The position numbers and the translations under genes were made by a program. Shown in pieces: positions 48,892 to 57,933 of a DNA stretch of 64,000 bases. The first letter of the stretch is position 1; each line of letters starts with the position of its first letter. Below the pieces are notes generated by a model, which was not told the DNA's origin, did no database searches, and saw nothing but the letters and a program-made list of their open reading frames with translations. Source of the stretch: Bacteroides mediterraneensis (GTDB taxonomy: Bacteria > Bacteroidota > Bacteroidia > Bacteroidales > Bacteroidaceae); NCBI RefSeq assembly GCF_016900355.1, contig NZ_JACJKA010000004.1, positions 1 through 64,000 of the forward strand, read 5' to 3'.

Positions 48892-51393
48892 TTATTCTTT
48901 TTTCTGCTTTCTCCAAGCCAGTACCACAGCTACAACGATGGCCAGCAACAGGATTCCCAGTGCTACGAAAGCAATCGATTCCGTCACATGCAGTGATTTC
49001 GGGTCGAAGGTGAATTCTACCACATGCTTTCCGGCTGGTACGTTCATCGCACGCAAAATGTAATCGGCACGACCGTGAGGCACTTCTTTTCCGTCAATGA
49101 ACGAGCGCCAGCCCGGATAATAAATCTCAGCAAAGACCACGGTTCCTCCCTTCGGAGAGTTCACTTCGTATTTCAAGGCATTCGGCTCATAATTTGTCAA
49201 GACAATGGAGCTCAAGCTGTCTGCCCCGGCAGAAGCCTTCACTTCACCTTGGAACTTCTTGTCAACGACCGCCACCTTACCCGGATTGACGTGATGCAAC
49301 GCGTCTATCTCCTCATTGGCATTGTTCACGTATTGCACCTGTTCTACAAACCAGGCATTGCCCAACGCATGCGGATTGAACACCGGAATGGTCTTGCCTT
49401 GCTGCAACGGAATGATGAAATAACGCGTGTTCAGCATATTCAGTACCGGAGTCAATGTATCGCCTACCTGAGTCAAATCGGCATTCACTGCCGGCAGGGT
49501 CTTGAACAAAGCTGTAATCTCACCCTGAATGTGCTCGTCAATCATTTCCTGGTAACGACGGAGTTTGGCTGCATGATAACCTCCAATGCTCTTGTGCCAG
49601 TAGGCTGTATTGTTTTCATTGAATGTATTGACCGACAAGTTCAACACACGGTAATCCAATGATTTGTCTTGCAGAATCTCCCGGTCGGTTTCCGACGGTT
49701 CCAGAAAAGGCTGCATCTCCGTGCCTTTTGCCACGAACTGTTCATCGTACAGATAGCGCTTGTTAACGCTCCACATATCCACCAGACACAGCAAAGCCAA
49801 CAGGCCCACCAGGAGTTTGGCCTTCAACTTCCCGGCGCAATATGCCCACAACAGCACTGCACCAATCACAATCACGAAGAAGCTGCGCCATGCATCAGAG
49901 GTAAAGATGGATTTGCGTATTTCTTCCAGATTGACCAGGATAGACGCCAACTGGTCGGCCGGAATGGCATTCTGCAACGCGTTCATCTCGGCAGTAGAAA
50001 CATACGATGGGAAGAAGAAACTCGGCGCCAGGGCAAACAAGAGTGACAAGCCACCGGTCAACACAAACGAGATATAAAAGGCCTTGCGCGATTCTTTCCA
50101 CAGCTGCGGACGTTCTACCACTTCTTTCAATGCCATGATGGCCAACAAAGGAATAGTAAACTCTGCAATGACCAAAATAGAGGATACCGCACGGAACTTG
50201 CTGTACATCGGAATATAGTCGATAAAGAAATCCGTCAGGCCCATGAAGTTATGTCCCCAAGAGAGCAAGATGGAGAACACGGTACCGACCACCAAGGCCC
50301 ATTTCATCGGACCTTTCACAATGAACAGTCCCAAGATGAAAAGGAACATCACGAAGGCTCCCACATACACCGGTCCGGAAGTACCCGGCTGTTCACCCCA
50401 ATACTGTCCCAACTGGCTGTACAGTCCCATGTAATTCGGATCGGCCTTCTCCATGGCTTTTTCATTGTTAGCCAACGGCACGGAAGCACCTCCTTTTACA
50501 TTCGGCACCAATAAAGAGAAAGTTTCCCCAATTCCATAACTCCATTGGGTGATATAGCTTCGTTCCAGTCCGCTGCTGGTCTGGTCCGAAGTATTTTCTT
50601 TTACCAGTTCGCTCTTGCCACGCATGGTCTCCTTGCTGTATTCATACGTGTGATACAGGTTTGACAAGTTCACGCAGACACCCACCAGACCAGCCACAAT
50701 CAAGACTCCAGTGGCTTTGATAAACTGAGGCATCTTCTTTTCACGCCATGCCATCACACCGTAGGCAATCGCCATAAACAGCATGACAAACAAGAAATAA
50801 TAACTCATCTGCGGATGGTTGGCCATAATCTGAAGTGCCACGAACAAGGCCGTCACGATACCTCCCGCCAGGAATTTTCCCCGATAGGCCAGCACCATAC
50901 CGGCAATGGTAGGCGGGATATATGCCAAGGCTACGAATTTCCAGATATGTCCGGCCGCAATGATGATGAAGAAATAGGACGAGAAAGCCCAAAGAATGGC
51001 CCCCAGTGCCGACATCCACACCTTGAAGTCAAAAGCCCGCAACAGGATATAAAAGCCCAGCAGCATCACAAACACATACCACACGTAGGTCGGCAAGAAC
51101 AGGTGATATACCTTCTGTAACCAGCTCAACGTATCAGTTGAATCGTAGCTGGGCGACATCTGATAGGTAGGCATACCGCCAAAGATGGCATTGGTCCACC
51201 GGGTCCGCTCACCTGTCTTCTCCAGGTATTCACTCATCTCACGTCCCGAACCGATACCGGCCACGGCATCGTGCTGTGCCAGAATGCGTCCTTCGGTCAC
51301 TGCCGGAAAGAAATAAGCAAACGAAATGATAGCAAAAAGAACGATTACTACCACATCGGGCAATAGTTTCTTGAACAAGTTCATATTATTCAT
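48892..51393 (-). CDS. YfhO-family multi-pass membrane protein
   Basis: An 833-residue inner-membrane protein with roughly a dozen helices in the first two-thirds and a soluble C-terminal beta-domain (FAEIYYPGWRSFIDGKEV) followed by a last helix. It matches the YfhO family, GT-C-like proteins linked in Firmicutes to glycosylation of lipoteichoic acid; in Bacteroidetes the role is not known. The first ~15 residues are hydrophilic, then PDVVVIVLFAIISFAYFF. The frame is open to 51852 but would run antisense through mtnN, and the promoter at 51413-51420 excludes that; the ATG at 51393 (or 51384) is used. It is convergent with the sugar-transfer cluster, so extracytoplasmic glycan decoration is plausible. 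Confidence 0.86.
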   Translation of the reverse strand: MNNMNLFKKLLPDVVVIVLFAIISFAYFFPAVTEGRILAQHDAVAGIGSGREMSEYLEKTGERTRWTNAIFGGMPTYQMSPSYDSTDTLSWLQKVYHLFLPTYVWYVFVMLLGFYILLRAFDFKVWMSALGAILWAFSSYFFIIIAAGHIWKFVALAYIPPTIAGMVLAYRGKFLAGGIVTALFVALQIMANHPQMSYYFLFVMLFMAIAYGVMAWREKKMPQFIKATGVLIVAGLVGVCVNLSNLYHTYEYSKETMRGKSELVKENTSDQTSSGLERSYITQWSYGIGETFSLLVPNVKGGASVPLANNEKAMEKADPNYMGLYSQLGQYWGEQPGTSGPVYVGAFVMFLFILGLFIVKGPMKWALVVGTVFSILLSWGHNFMGLTDFFIDYIPMYSKFRAVSSILVIAEFTIPLLAIMALKEVVERPQLWKESRKAFYISFVLTGGLSLLFALAPSFFFPSYVSTAEMNALQNAIPADQLASILVNLEEIRKSIFTSDAWRSFFVIVIGAVLLWAYCAGKLKAKLLVGLLALLCLVDMWSVNKRYLYDEQFVAKGTEMQPFLEPSETDREILQDKSLDYRVLNLSVNTFNENNTAYWHKSIGGYHAAKLRRYQEMIDEHIQGEITALFKTLPAVNADLTQVGDTLTPVLNMLNTRYFIIPLQQGKTIPVFNPHALGNAWFVEQVQYVNNANEEIDALHHVNPGKVAVVDKKFQGEVKASAGADSLSSIVLTNYEPNALKYEVNSPKGGTVVFAEIYYPGWRSFIDGKEVPHGRADYILRAMNVPAGKHVVEFTFDPKSLHVTESIAFVALGILLLAIVVAVVLAWRKQKKE

Positions 51394-51412
51394 AATTAAT
51401 GTTTTCGGCAGG

Positions 51413-51420
51413 CAAAGATA
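51413..51420 (-). promoter_or_regulatory. YfhO gene promoter -7 element
   Basis: TATCTTTG on the minus strand, 19 bases before the chosen ATG. It excludes the longer upstream frame. Confidence 0.65.
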
Positions 51421-51443
51421 ACACAATACTGCCTGAAAAGTCG

Positions 51444-51451
51444 TAAATTTG
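51444..51451 (+). promoter_or_regulatory. mtnN-luxS promoter -7 element
   Basis: TAAATTTG, a consensus -7 element, 23 bases before the mtnN ATG and divergent from the YfhO promoter. Confidence 0.6.
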
Positions 51452-51474
51452 CCCCTGAAAATCTTTTTTAACGC

Positions 51475-52170
51475 ATGAAAATAGGAATCATCACGGCCAT
51501 GGCTTCTGAGCAGAAGCAACTGGCTAACCAACTCGAGAACAAGACAGAACGTAAAGAAGGTCCCTTCACCTACATCGAAGGTTCCATCAAACAAAATACC
51601 ATCATCCTGATGCAATGCGGCATCGGAAAAGTCAATGCCGCCGCAGGTACCGTAGAACTGATTCGCACTTTCCAGCCCGACTGCATCATCAGTACTGGAG
51701 TGGCAGGAGGAATCGACCGCTGCCTGAAAATTATGGACGTAGTAGTCAGCCAGCAGATTGTATATCACGACGTATGGTGTGGCGAAGGCAATGCCTACGG
51801 ACAGATACAGGGTCTCCCTACCTTCTTCCAGGGCAATGAAACCCTTTACCAATGTGCGCTTTCACTGGACACGGAAACGGCTATCCACGGAGGCCTCATC
51901 TGCACGGGCGACAAGTTCATCACCGACCGCAGCGAACTGGATGAAATCAAGCGTAACTTCCCCGAGGGACTGGCTGTCGACATGGAATCAGCTGCCATCG
52001 CGCAGGTATGTTATCTCTATCAGGTACCTTTCATCAGCTTCCGTATCATCAGCGATACGCCGGGAGCCGACAAGCATTTTGAACAGTACCTGAATTTCTG
52101 GGGAGAGATGGCCGACCGTTCTTTCCATGTGACTGAAACTTTCCTGAAAGCATTACCCAACAAACTATAA
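51475..52170 (+). CDS. mtnN: 5'-methylthioadenosine/S-adenosylhomocysteine nucleosidase
   Basis: A 231-residue purine nucleosidase that removes adenine from S-adenosylhomocysteine and methylthioadenosine. The start MKIGIITAMASEQ carries the active-site Glu region, IILMQCGIGKVNAAAGT and STGVAGGID form the nucleoside site, and AVDMESAAIAQVC holds the ribose-binding Met-Glu. The C-terminal RIISDTPG contains the catalytic Asp. It lies 6 bases before luxS, giving the complete two-step route from S-adenosylhomocysteine to homocysteine. Length and motifs are standard. Confidence 0.95.
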   Translation: MKIGIITAMASEQKQLANQLENKTERKEGPFTYIEGSIKQNTIILMQCGIGKVNAAAGTVELIRTFQPDCIISTGVAGGIDRCLKIMDVVVSQQIVYHDVWCGEGNAYGQIQGLPTFFQGNETLYQCALSLDTETAIHGGLICTGDKFITDRSELDEIKRNFPEGLAVDMESAAIAQVCYLYQVPFISFRIISDTPGADKHFEQYLNFWGEMADRSFHVTETFLKALPNKL

Positions 52171-52176
52171 CGAATC

Positions 52177-52662
52177 ATGAAAAAGATACCAAGCTTTACC
52201 GTAGACCATATCCATCTGAAACGCGGCATTTTCATATCCCGCAAAGATGAAGTCGGAAATGAGATTGTCACAACTTTCGACATCCGCATGAAAGAGCCGA
52301 ACCGGGAACCGGCGTTAGGCCCTGCGGCCATCCATACCATTGAACACCTGGCTGCCACTTTCCTGCGCAACCATCCGGTATGGGCCGACAAAATCATCTA
52401 CTGGGGCCCGATGGGTTGCCTCACCGGAAACTATCTGGTAGTGAAAGGCGACTTGCAATCTAAAGACATTGCGCCGCTGATGACCGAAACTTTCCGTTTC
52501 ATTGCCGATTATGAAGGCGAAGTGCCGGGTGCCACTCCGAAAGACTGCGGCAACTACCTCATGATGAATCTGCCCATGGCCAAGTGGGAAGCTGCCAAAT
52601 TCCTGCACGAAGTGCTGGAACAGCTCACCGAAGAAAACTTGAACTATCCGGCTTCCCTGTAA
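52177..52662 (+). CDS. luxS: S-ribosylhomocysteine lyase (LuxS)
   Basis: A 161-residue metalloenzyme that splits S-ribosylhomocysteine to homocysteine and the AI-2 precursor. The metal site is His53-x2-Glu56-His57 in AIHTIEHLAATF, the third ligand Cys lies in KDCGNYLMM, and the active-site Cys is in GPMGCLTGNY. It is 6 bases after mtnN, so the pair recycles methylation waste and can make AI-2. It ends before a nested hairpin that likely terminates transcription. Confidence 0.96.
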   Translation: MKKIPSFTVDHIHLKRGIFISRKDEVGNEIVTTFDIRMKEPNREPALGPAAIHTIEHLAATFLRNHPVWADKIIYWGPMGCLTGNYLVVKGDLQSKDIAPLMTETFRFIADYEGEVPGATPKDCGNYLMMNLPMAKWEAAKFLHEVLEQLTEENLNYPASL

Positions 52663-52707
52663 AATCTTATTCCCTGCCCCGAAAACACAAACAGGGTATT
52701 CCCTGAG

Positions 52708-52759
52708 GGCAGGTCTGAAAAATAAAAAGCCCGGCCAGGCGCTTTTCAGACAGCCTGCC
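52708..52759. terminator. Nested hairpins after luxS
   Basis: An inner hairpin pairs AAAAGC with GCTTTT around a GC-rich loop (about 52724-52746). It sits inside a larger stem, GGCAGGTCTGAAAA with TTTTCAGA and CCTGCC, with a 3-base bulge. It serves as a bidirectional terminator between luxS and the convergent GH2 gene. Confidence 0.55.
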
Positions 52760-52770
52760 GGTGCTCTGTC

Positions 52771-52842
52771 AGTACTTCCTAAGCAGTACCGTAGTACTTC
52801 TTCGGCAGTACTCCAGTACTTTCAAGGGAGTACTGCAGTACT
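52771..52842. repeat. Seven-core AGTACT array with 22-bp period
   Basis: AGTACT (one copy AGTACC) begins at 52771, 52785, 52793, 52807, 52815, 52829 and 52837. Distances alternate exactly 14 and 8, so each pair repeats every 22 bp. It lies past the luxS terminator hairpins and just before the GH2 stop, not at a promoter. Confidence 0.8.
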
Positions 52843-52854
52843 GCCGAGGGAGGA

Positions 52855-55269
52855 TTATTCAGCTTTCAATACCACTTCCGTTCCTTTCAAAAGCGGAGAA
52901 GTCAGCTTGACCCGAATCTCCCCTTTCTTACCTGTGGTCTGCACATAAGCCAGCAGACGTCCGTGATAAGCCCGGTGACGATTGTCCGTATAATCGCTCA
53001 TATCACTGTTGTTCGAGCCTTCCAAGCCCAACAAACGAGCCGGACCTTCCACTTCACAAGTCACCTCACTGTCACCTAATTTCACGATCGTACCTTGTTC
53101 ATCGACCACTTCAATCGTGACATGAGCCGTAGCCTTGTCTGGCGACAATACGTCCTTATCTACCGTAGCCCGCAAGGCGTATGGACGACCTGAAGTCTTT
53201 ATGGTATAGGTGGAAAGCACCTTTCCGCTCTCGTCACAACCTTCGGCCCGGAGTTCTCCATCCTGATAAGGAATGTCCCAGTAAATGATTCCACTCTTGT
53301 CATCGTAAGGCTTCATCTGTCCGACTTCCTTTCCGTCCAACAACAGACGTGCCTGTGGGGCATTGGTATAACATACTACCCGAATCAGCTGGTCCGGATC
53401 ATAGTTCCAGCTGTCCCAGGCATCCATAGAAAGCCAACTGTGTCCCGGTTTCACCGGATAAGTACCGATGTATGTCACCGGTTTATCACTCCACAACGAA
53501 GCGCGGAAATAGCCACGGGGTTTTGCAAAGCTACCGAAATCCAGCAAGCCTGTATACAATCCGCGAGAAGGCCATCTACCGGCTTCACCCAGATAATCGG
53601 TACCTGTCCACAAGAACTGTCCGAAAATGAAATCATTGTCGCGTACGGCATGCCAGGCATCAATACCCACTCCGGTTTCACTTCCGTAAATGATACGTTT
53701 CGGGTAGGTCTTATGGTCTTCTGCATAACGGTCTTCCGTATAATTGTATCCCACTACGTCTACCGCTTCCGGATAAGCCGTCTGGTTTGACATGATGACA
53801 CCTGCCAGTGCCCCGGTCACCGGACGTGACGTATCGACCGCACGCACACAAGCTGCCAGCTTCTGGGCAATCACTCCAATCCGCATGGCATCCGGTGCAT
53901 CCGGCTTATAGCCCCCGAACATCGGCTGGTTGATTTTCGCTCCGTCCAATATCGGATGAGAATAAGGGTCATTCGGATAATCCACCTCATTACCGATGCT
54001 CCACAAGAAGACACACGGATGGTTCCGGTCACGACGTACCATGTCGGTCACATCCTGCTCTATCCATTCTTCAAAGAAGTCGAAAGAACCTTCATAGCTG
54101 GGTTCTCCCACATTCCATCCCTGAATCCATTTACGTTTCGGGAATTCCCATTCATCGGAAGCCTCATCCATGACCAAGAAACCCAGACGGTCGCATAAAT
54201 CATACAATACAGGTGCCTGCGGATTGTGACTCATACGGATGGCATTTGCCCCAATTTCCTTCAAATTCTTCAAACGTCTTTCCCATACTTCCGGAGGCAC
54301 AACCGCACCTAATACACCGGCATCGTGATGCAGGCAGACCCCTTTCACTTTCATCCATTTTCCGTTCAGGGCAAATCCCTTATTGGCATCGAACTGCAGC
54401 GTACGCAAACCTACAGTACTAGAAGCGCCATCCATCCGTTTCCCGTCACAATACAATTCTGCTTTCAAGGTATAAAGATACGGATCGTCCAAGTTCCAGC
54501 GATGTGGCTTCTTCACCTTCAACGAAAGCGTTTGCTTGGAAAGTCCCGTTTCCTGACCAGCCACACTTTTCTGGCTTTCTGCCACGAGCTTTCCATCCGC
54601 ATCATACAAGGCAGCTTTCACCTCGAGTTTTCCCTCTGCCTTCACGTGCTTTTCCACTGCCAGTTCCACCGAAACCACCGCCTGCTTGTCGGTAATTGAA
54701 GTGGCCTGCCAGCCTAAGCCCCACTGTGCAAAATGAATTTCCGGGGCAGCAATCATCCACACATCCCGATAGATACCTGAGCCTGTGTACCAGCGGGAAT
54801 CTGCATGCCGGCTATGGTCTACACGTACGGCCAGCACATTGTCTCCCTTTTTCAAATACGGAGTCATGTCGTACATAAAAGAGATGTAACCGTTGGGACG
54901 CTTGCCCAGGAGATGACCGTTCAAATACACCTCGCTCCGGTTATAGACTCCTTCAAAATAAATGTAATGGCGCGCGGCATCGTCGGTCAGCTGGAAATGT
55001 TTCCGATACCAGCCTATACCACCCGGCAGATAACCCGTACAGCTTGCCAGTGAAGGAGAAAGCTGTCCTTCGACAGACCAGTCGTGCGGCAAGTCCAACT
55101 GTCTCCATTTACTGTCATCATACGAAACAGACGCCCCCAGACTGTCGTCCGAAAGACTGAAACGCCAGCCTTCATTAAACTTCTTGGCCTCTCCGAAAGA
55201 GACTTGGGCCGACAAGGATACCCATGTACATAAAAAGAGCAAACAAAATAGTAACAATTTATTGTTCAT
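52855..55269 (-). CDS. GH2 glycoside hydrolase, probable beta-galactosidase
   Basis: An 804-residue exported enzyme with signal peptide (about 1-21). The sugar-binding domain has DLPHDWSVEGQ and GWYRKHFQL, then an Ig-like domain and the barrel. Predicted acid/base is Glu428 in WSIGNEVDYP and the nucleophile is Glu531 in YGSETGVG. A DUF4982-like and further Ig-like domain form the C-terminus. The layout is that of Bacteroidetes GH2 beta-galactosidases, though other GH2 activities are possible. It follows the SusC-SusD-DUF3823 genes on the same strand, separated by a terminator of about 30 bases in a 100-base gap; no separate promoter box was seen, so read-through may feed it. Confidence 0.88.
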   Translation of the reverse strand: MNNKLLLFCLLFLCTWVSLSAQVSFGEAKKFNEGWRFSLSDDSLGASVSYDDSKWRQLDLPHDWSVEGQLSPSLASCTGYLPGGIGWYRKHFQLTDDAARHYIYFEGVYNRSEVYLNGHLLGKRPNGYISFMYDMTPYLKKGDNVLAVRVDHSRHADSRWYTGSGIYRDVWMIAAPEIHFAQWGLGWQATSITDKQAVVSVELAVEKHVKAEGKLEVKAALYDADGKLVAESQKSVAGQETGLSKQTLSLKVKKPHRWNLDDPYLYTLKAELYCDGKRMDGASSTVGLRTLQFDANKGFALNGKWMKVKGVCLHHDAGVLGAVVPPEVWERRLKNLKEIGANAIRMSHNPQAPVLYDLCDRLGFLVMDEASDEWEFPKRKWIQGWNVGEPSYEGSFDFFEEWIEQDVTDMVRRDRNHPCVFLWSIGNEVDYPNDPYSHPILDGAKINQPMFGGYKPDAPDAMRIGVIAQKLAACVRAVDTSRPVTGALAGVIMSNQTAYPEAVDVVGYNYTEDRYAEDHKTYPKRIIYGSETGVGIDAWHAVRDNDFIFGQFLWTGTDYLGEAGRWPSRGLYTGLLDFGSFAKPRGYFRASLWSDKPVTYIGTYPVKPGHSWLSMDAWDSWNYDPDQLIRVVCYTNAPQARLLLDGKEVGQMKPYDDKSGIIYWDIPYQDGELRAEGCDESGKVLSTYTIKTSGRPYALRATVDKDVLSPDKATAHVTIEVVDEQGTIVKLGDSEVTCEVEGPARLLGLEGSNNSDMSDYTDNRHRAYHGRLLAYVQTTGKKGEIRVKLTSPLLKGTEVVLKAE

Positions 55270-55315
55270 AAACTTTCCACATTAGAGGTTCTTAGATTTC
55301 AATAGCATAATCACA

Positions 55316-55346
55316 AAAGGCCGACCCCTCAAAGGAGTCAGCCTTT
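55316..55346 (-). terminator. Terminator or attenuator between the DUF3823 and GH2 genes
   Basis: AAAGGCCGACCCC (55316-55328) pairs with GGAGTCAGCCTTT (55334-55346), two G-U pairs on the minus-strand transcript, with a 5-base loop and a following TTTTG. It may lower GH2 expression relative to the upstream genes. Confidence 0.65.
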
Positions 55347-55370
55347 CATTTTTATCTGACACGACCAGAT

Positions 55371-56039
55371 TTATTCAATCTTAGTAGACTGAGTGTAGCA
55401 ATATTCAGAAGCCTGTCCCGATTTCACACCTACACGTGCGAAGAAATAATCTTCAGAAGCCAGACTTTCCGGAATATCAATATCCGCAGTAATCTCCTGA
55501 TCCAGCTGAATGTTATTTCCGAGGCTCACACTCGTACGGTTTGTATTATTGTCCGTAATCAGTGTTTCACCTAAGTAGATACGTACATCGTCCAGTGTAG
55601 CACTTGAAGAGACCTTCTGGACCGTGAATTTCGCAGTGACCTTTGAACCATTCTTGGTGAACGAAGCATTCTTGATGATAAAATACGGAGTCACCGGAAT
55701 GTCCTGTACAGTGTTTCCGTGAACTTCTACCAAGATGGTATCATTCGTAGGACGTTCCCAAGGGGCATTACCCATACGCACTAACTTATACTCTCCGTCA
55801 AAAAGCACTGCAGAGTAAGTGCCATCCTGATTAATATACACAGGAATAGAGTTATGAAGGGCATATCCATCCTGATAAAGCGCAAACTCAGCACCTCCCG
55901 CACGTACGCAGATCGGTTCACCCTCATAGACAACTTTACCCGTCAATACAGACTGAGGCTCATCGAAGTTATCATATCTACAACTGCTTATCGCCAATAA
56001 ACAGCACAACAAAGTAAAAAATGATGTTATCTTTTTCAT
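55371..56039 (-). CDS. DUF3823 surface lipoprotein
   Basis: A 222-residue lipoprotein with lipobox Cys20 (AISSCRYDNFDEP). Acidic residues soon after the Cys suit surface export in Bacteroidetes. The body is beta-rich with two domains, LTGKVVYEGEPICVRAGGAE and the C-terminal AKFTVQKVSS region, matching DUF3823. Such proteins take the SusE-like place and probably bind glycan. It sits 8 bases after susD. The ligand is unknown. Confidence 0.83.
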   Translation of the reverse strand: MKKITSFFTLLCCLLAISSCRYDNFDEPQSVLTGKVVYEGEPICVRAGGAEFALYQDGYALHNSIPVYINQDGTYSAVLFDGEYKLVRMGNAPWERPTNDTILVEVHGNTVQDIPVTPYFIIKNASFTKNGSKVTAKFTVQKVSSSATLDDVRIYLGETLITDNNTNRTSVSLGNNIQLDQEITADIDIPESLASEDYFFARVGVKSGQASEYCYTQSTKIE

Positions 56040-56047
56040 ATTCCTTT

Positions 56048-57919
56048 TTATTGAAGCGGGTTCTTTACAATTAATGGGTTATTATTAATTACGTCATCCG
56101 CAATAGATGAGTAGTAGTTTGACATTCTGAACATACGAGCCAGGATGAAACGGCTTGAACGATGTTTTACAAAGATATACTTATCTTGGTCATTCGTGCC
56201 CGGTTTTGCCACTGCAATTCGATAAGGATACAAACCATATACTACTGCAGTACTGTTTCCAGTTTCTGTTCCTTCGTCTCCATTCCAGATTTTATCTGCA
56301 ATTCTCCAACGTTTCAAGTCAAAATAACGCTGGTCTTCAAAGGCCATTTCCACACGACGTTCATTCTGAATCTTTTCCATTGTCAGACTTGTCAGACTGT
56401 TTGCCGGGAAGCCTGCACGTTCACGCAGTTTATTGATATAATACAAAGCACCTGGATCTTGGTCACCCAATTCAAATGAAGCTTCAGCTGCATTCAAATA
56501 GATTTCGCCCAAACGGAACCAAGGCCACCAGTTCTCTTCGTAGTTTCTCAATGTAAAACCTACTTCTTCGCTTATATATTTACGAATATAGAAACCTGTG
56601 TTACTTACATTCTGTGCACCATCCTGAGGACCATCCTGACCCACATAAGTCTTACCATCAGTATAAGTACTACCCAATGCCGGGCCATTCAACAAGTCAT
56701 AGCTATTTGTTTCCGAATTCCAGACAGCCACACCAGCCTGAATGTCTACATCTGAGCCTCTAAATTGTGTGCCCGGATAAATGATGGTACCATACAAACG
56801 CGGATCCTTGTTGGCAAACAAATCGGCCGGATTATCAAACACAATGTAATTGTTGTTTTCATCCATGTATTTCAGTTTTCCTGAAGTACCATCCAGATAA
56901 TCATAAGCCTCAACCAATCCCAATGACGGAGCGATACAAGAAGAATTATCGTTATCCTCTTTCAGATGCTGGATGACATTATCATAACCAAAACTGTGTA
57001 CTTTAGTCGGGTTCTTATAATCCTTCGCCCAGATAATTTCCGGATTCTTTTCCTTATCCATGAACAACTGATAGAAGTTCACGCCTTTGTTTGATTGTTT
57101 ATTGTACAAATCATATCCACCTTGTGTGATGATCTCCTTAGAGGCAGCCAAAGACTTCTGATAATAATCAGTAGCCATGCTGGCCGGGATACCTACTTCT
57201 CCTCCGTCTGTTACCAGTGTCGGAGTATACAACGCATTGTATTTGGCAATAGAGCCGGCATACAACATTGCGCGGCTTTCAAGAGCCAATGCAGTGTAAT
57301 AATTTGCTCTGGTCTGGCTTCCGTTATTGGCTTTCAGGTCATTCTTCACATCTTCACATTCGCTATACACGAAATCATAAATCTCGTGTTCCTTTGCACG
57401 CGGATGCTGCAGATAAGAAGGATCTCCACTGAAGTCATATTCCAGAGTAGTCGTAATCAATGGCACACCTCCCATTCGTCTTACCATATCAAAATAGATA
57501 TATGCACGAATGAATCTGAATTCAGCCTTGAACAAAGTCTTTTCTTCTGCAGTCAAATCTGTTCCATAAGTTTCCAGATTCTCAAGAGACATGTTGATAT
57601 CACGAATCAATCCGTAATCCCACAGACGACCGTAATCATTTCCATACTGGAAATTATTCTTCCCATTCTGGTCCAATGCTCCACTCCACATGGCATCATC
57701 AATTTCACACATACCGCCGGTATTGAAATCACCATGCAAACTTGTAATACGGTTATAAAGATTGGCCAACTGAGATTTTACCATATTGGGATCGTTCCAG
57801 ACCTGTTCATTGGTCAGGATGTTCTTCGGATCCCTTTCGAACCAGCTGTCACCGCAACCTGACAATACAGATACGAGCGCTGTTCCAATTACAAATAATT
57901 TTATAGAATTACTTTTCAT
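56048..57919 (-). CDS. SusD/RagB-family lipoprotein
   Basis: A 623-residue outer-membrane lipoprotein with lipobox Cys22 (VLSGCGDSW). SusD features include WNDPNMVKSQLANLYNRI, FRFIRAYIYFDMVRRMGGVP and, near the C-terminus, NERRVEMAFEDQRYFDLKRW. An upstream in-frame ATG at 57931 is possible, but 57919 gives the usual signal length. It is separated from susC by only a few bases. It would form the lid of the SusC transporter and recruit the ligand of this locus. Confidence 0.92.
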   Translation of the reverse strand: MKSNSIKLFVIGTALVSVLSGCGDSWFERDPKNILTNEQVWNDPNMVKSQLANLYNRITSLHGDFNTGGMCEIDDAMWSGALDQNGKNNFQYGNDYGRLWDYGLIRDINMSLENLETYGTDLTAEEKTLFKAEFRFIRAYIYFDMVRRMGGVPLITTTLEYDFSGDPSYLQHPRAKEHEIYDFVYSECEDVKNDLKANNGSQTRANYYTALALESRAMLYAGSIAKYNALYTPTLVTDGGEVGIPASMATDYYQKSLAASKEIITQGGYDLYNKQSNKGVNFYQLFMDKEKNPEIIWAKDYKNPTKVHSFGYDNVIQHLKEDNDNSSCIAPSLGLVEAYDYLDGTSGKLKYMDENNNYIVFDNPADLFANKDPRLYGTIIYPGTQFRGSDVDIQAGVAVWNSETNSYDLLNGPALGSTYTDGKTYVGQDGPQDGAQNVSNTGFYIRKYISEEVGFTLRNYEENWWPWFRLGEIYLNAAEASFELGDQDPGALYYINKLRERAGFPANSLTSLTMEKIQNERRVEMAFEDQRYFDLKRWRIADKIWNGDEGTETGNSTAVVYGLYPYRIAVAKPGTNDQDKYIFVKHRSSRFILARMFRMSNYYSSIADDVINNNPLIVKNPLQ

Positions 57920-57933
57920 CTTAAGAATCATTT

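Noticed and set aside
51394-51852. N-terminal extension of the YfhO frame (986 residues in all)
   Set aside because: It runs antisense through mtnN, lacks family features, and lies upstream of a consensus -7 box at 51413-51420.
52771-52842. CRISPR array or IS end
   Set aside because: Cores are 6 bp with 8 and 14 bp spacing; no cas or transposase gene is adjacent.
57095-57862. Plus-strand open frame of 255 codons
   Set aside because: Antisense to susD with no supporting signal.
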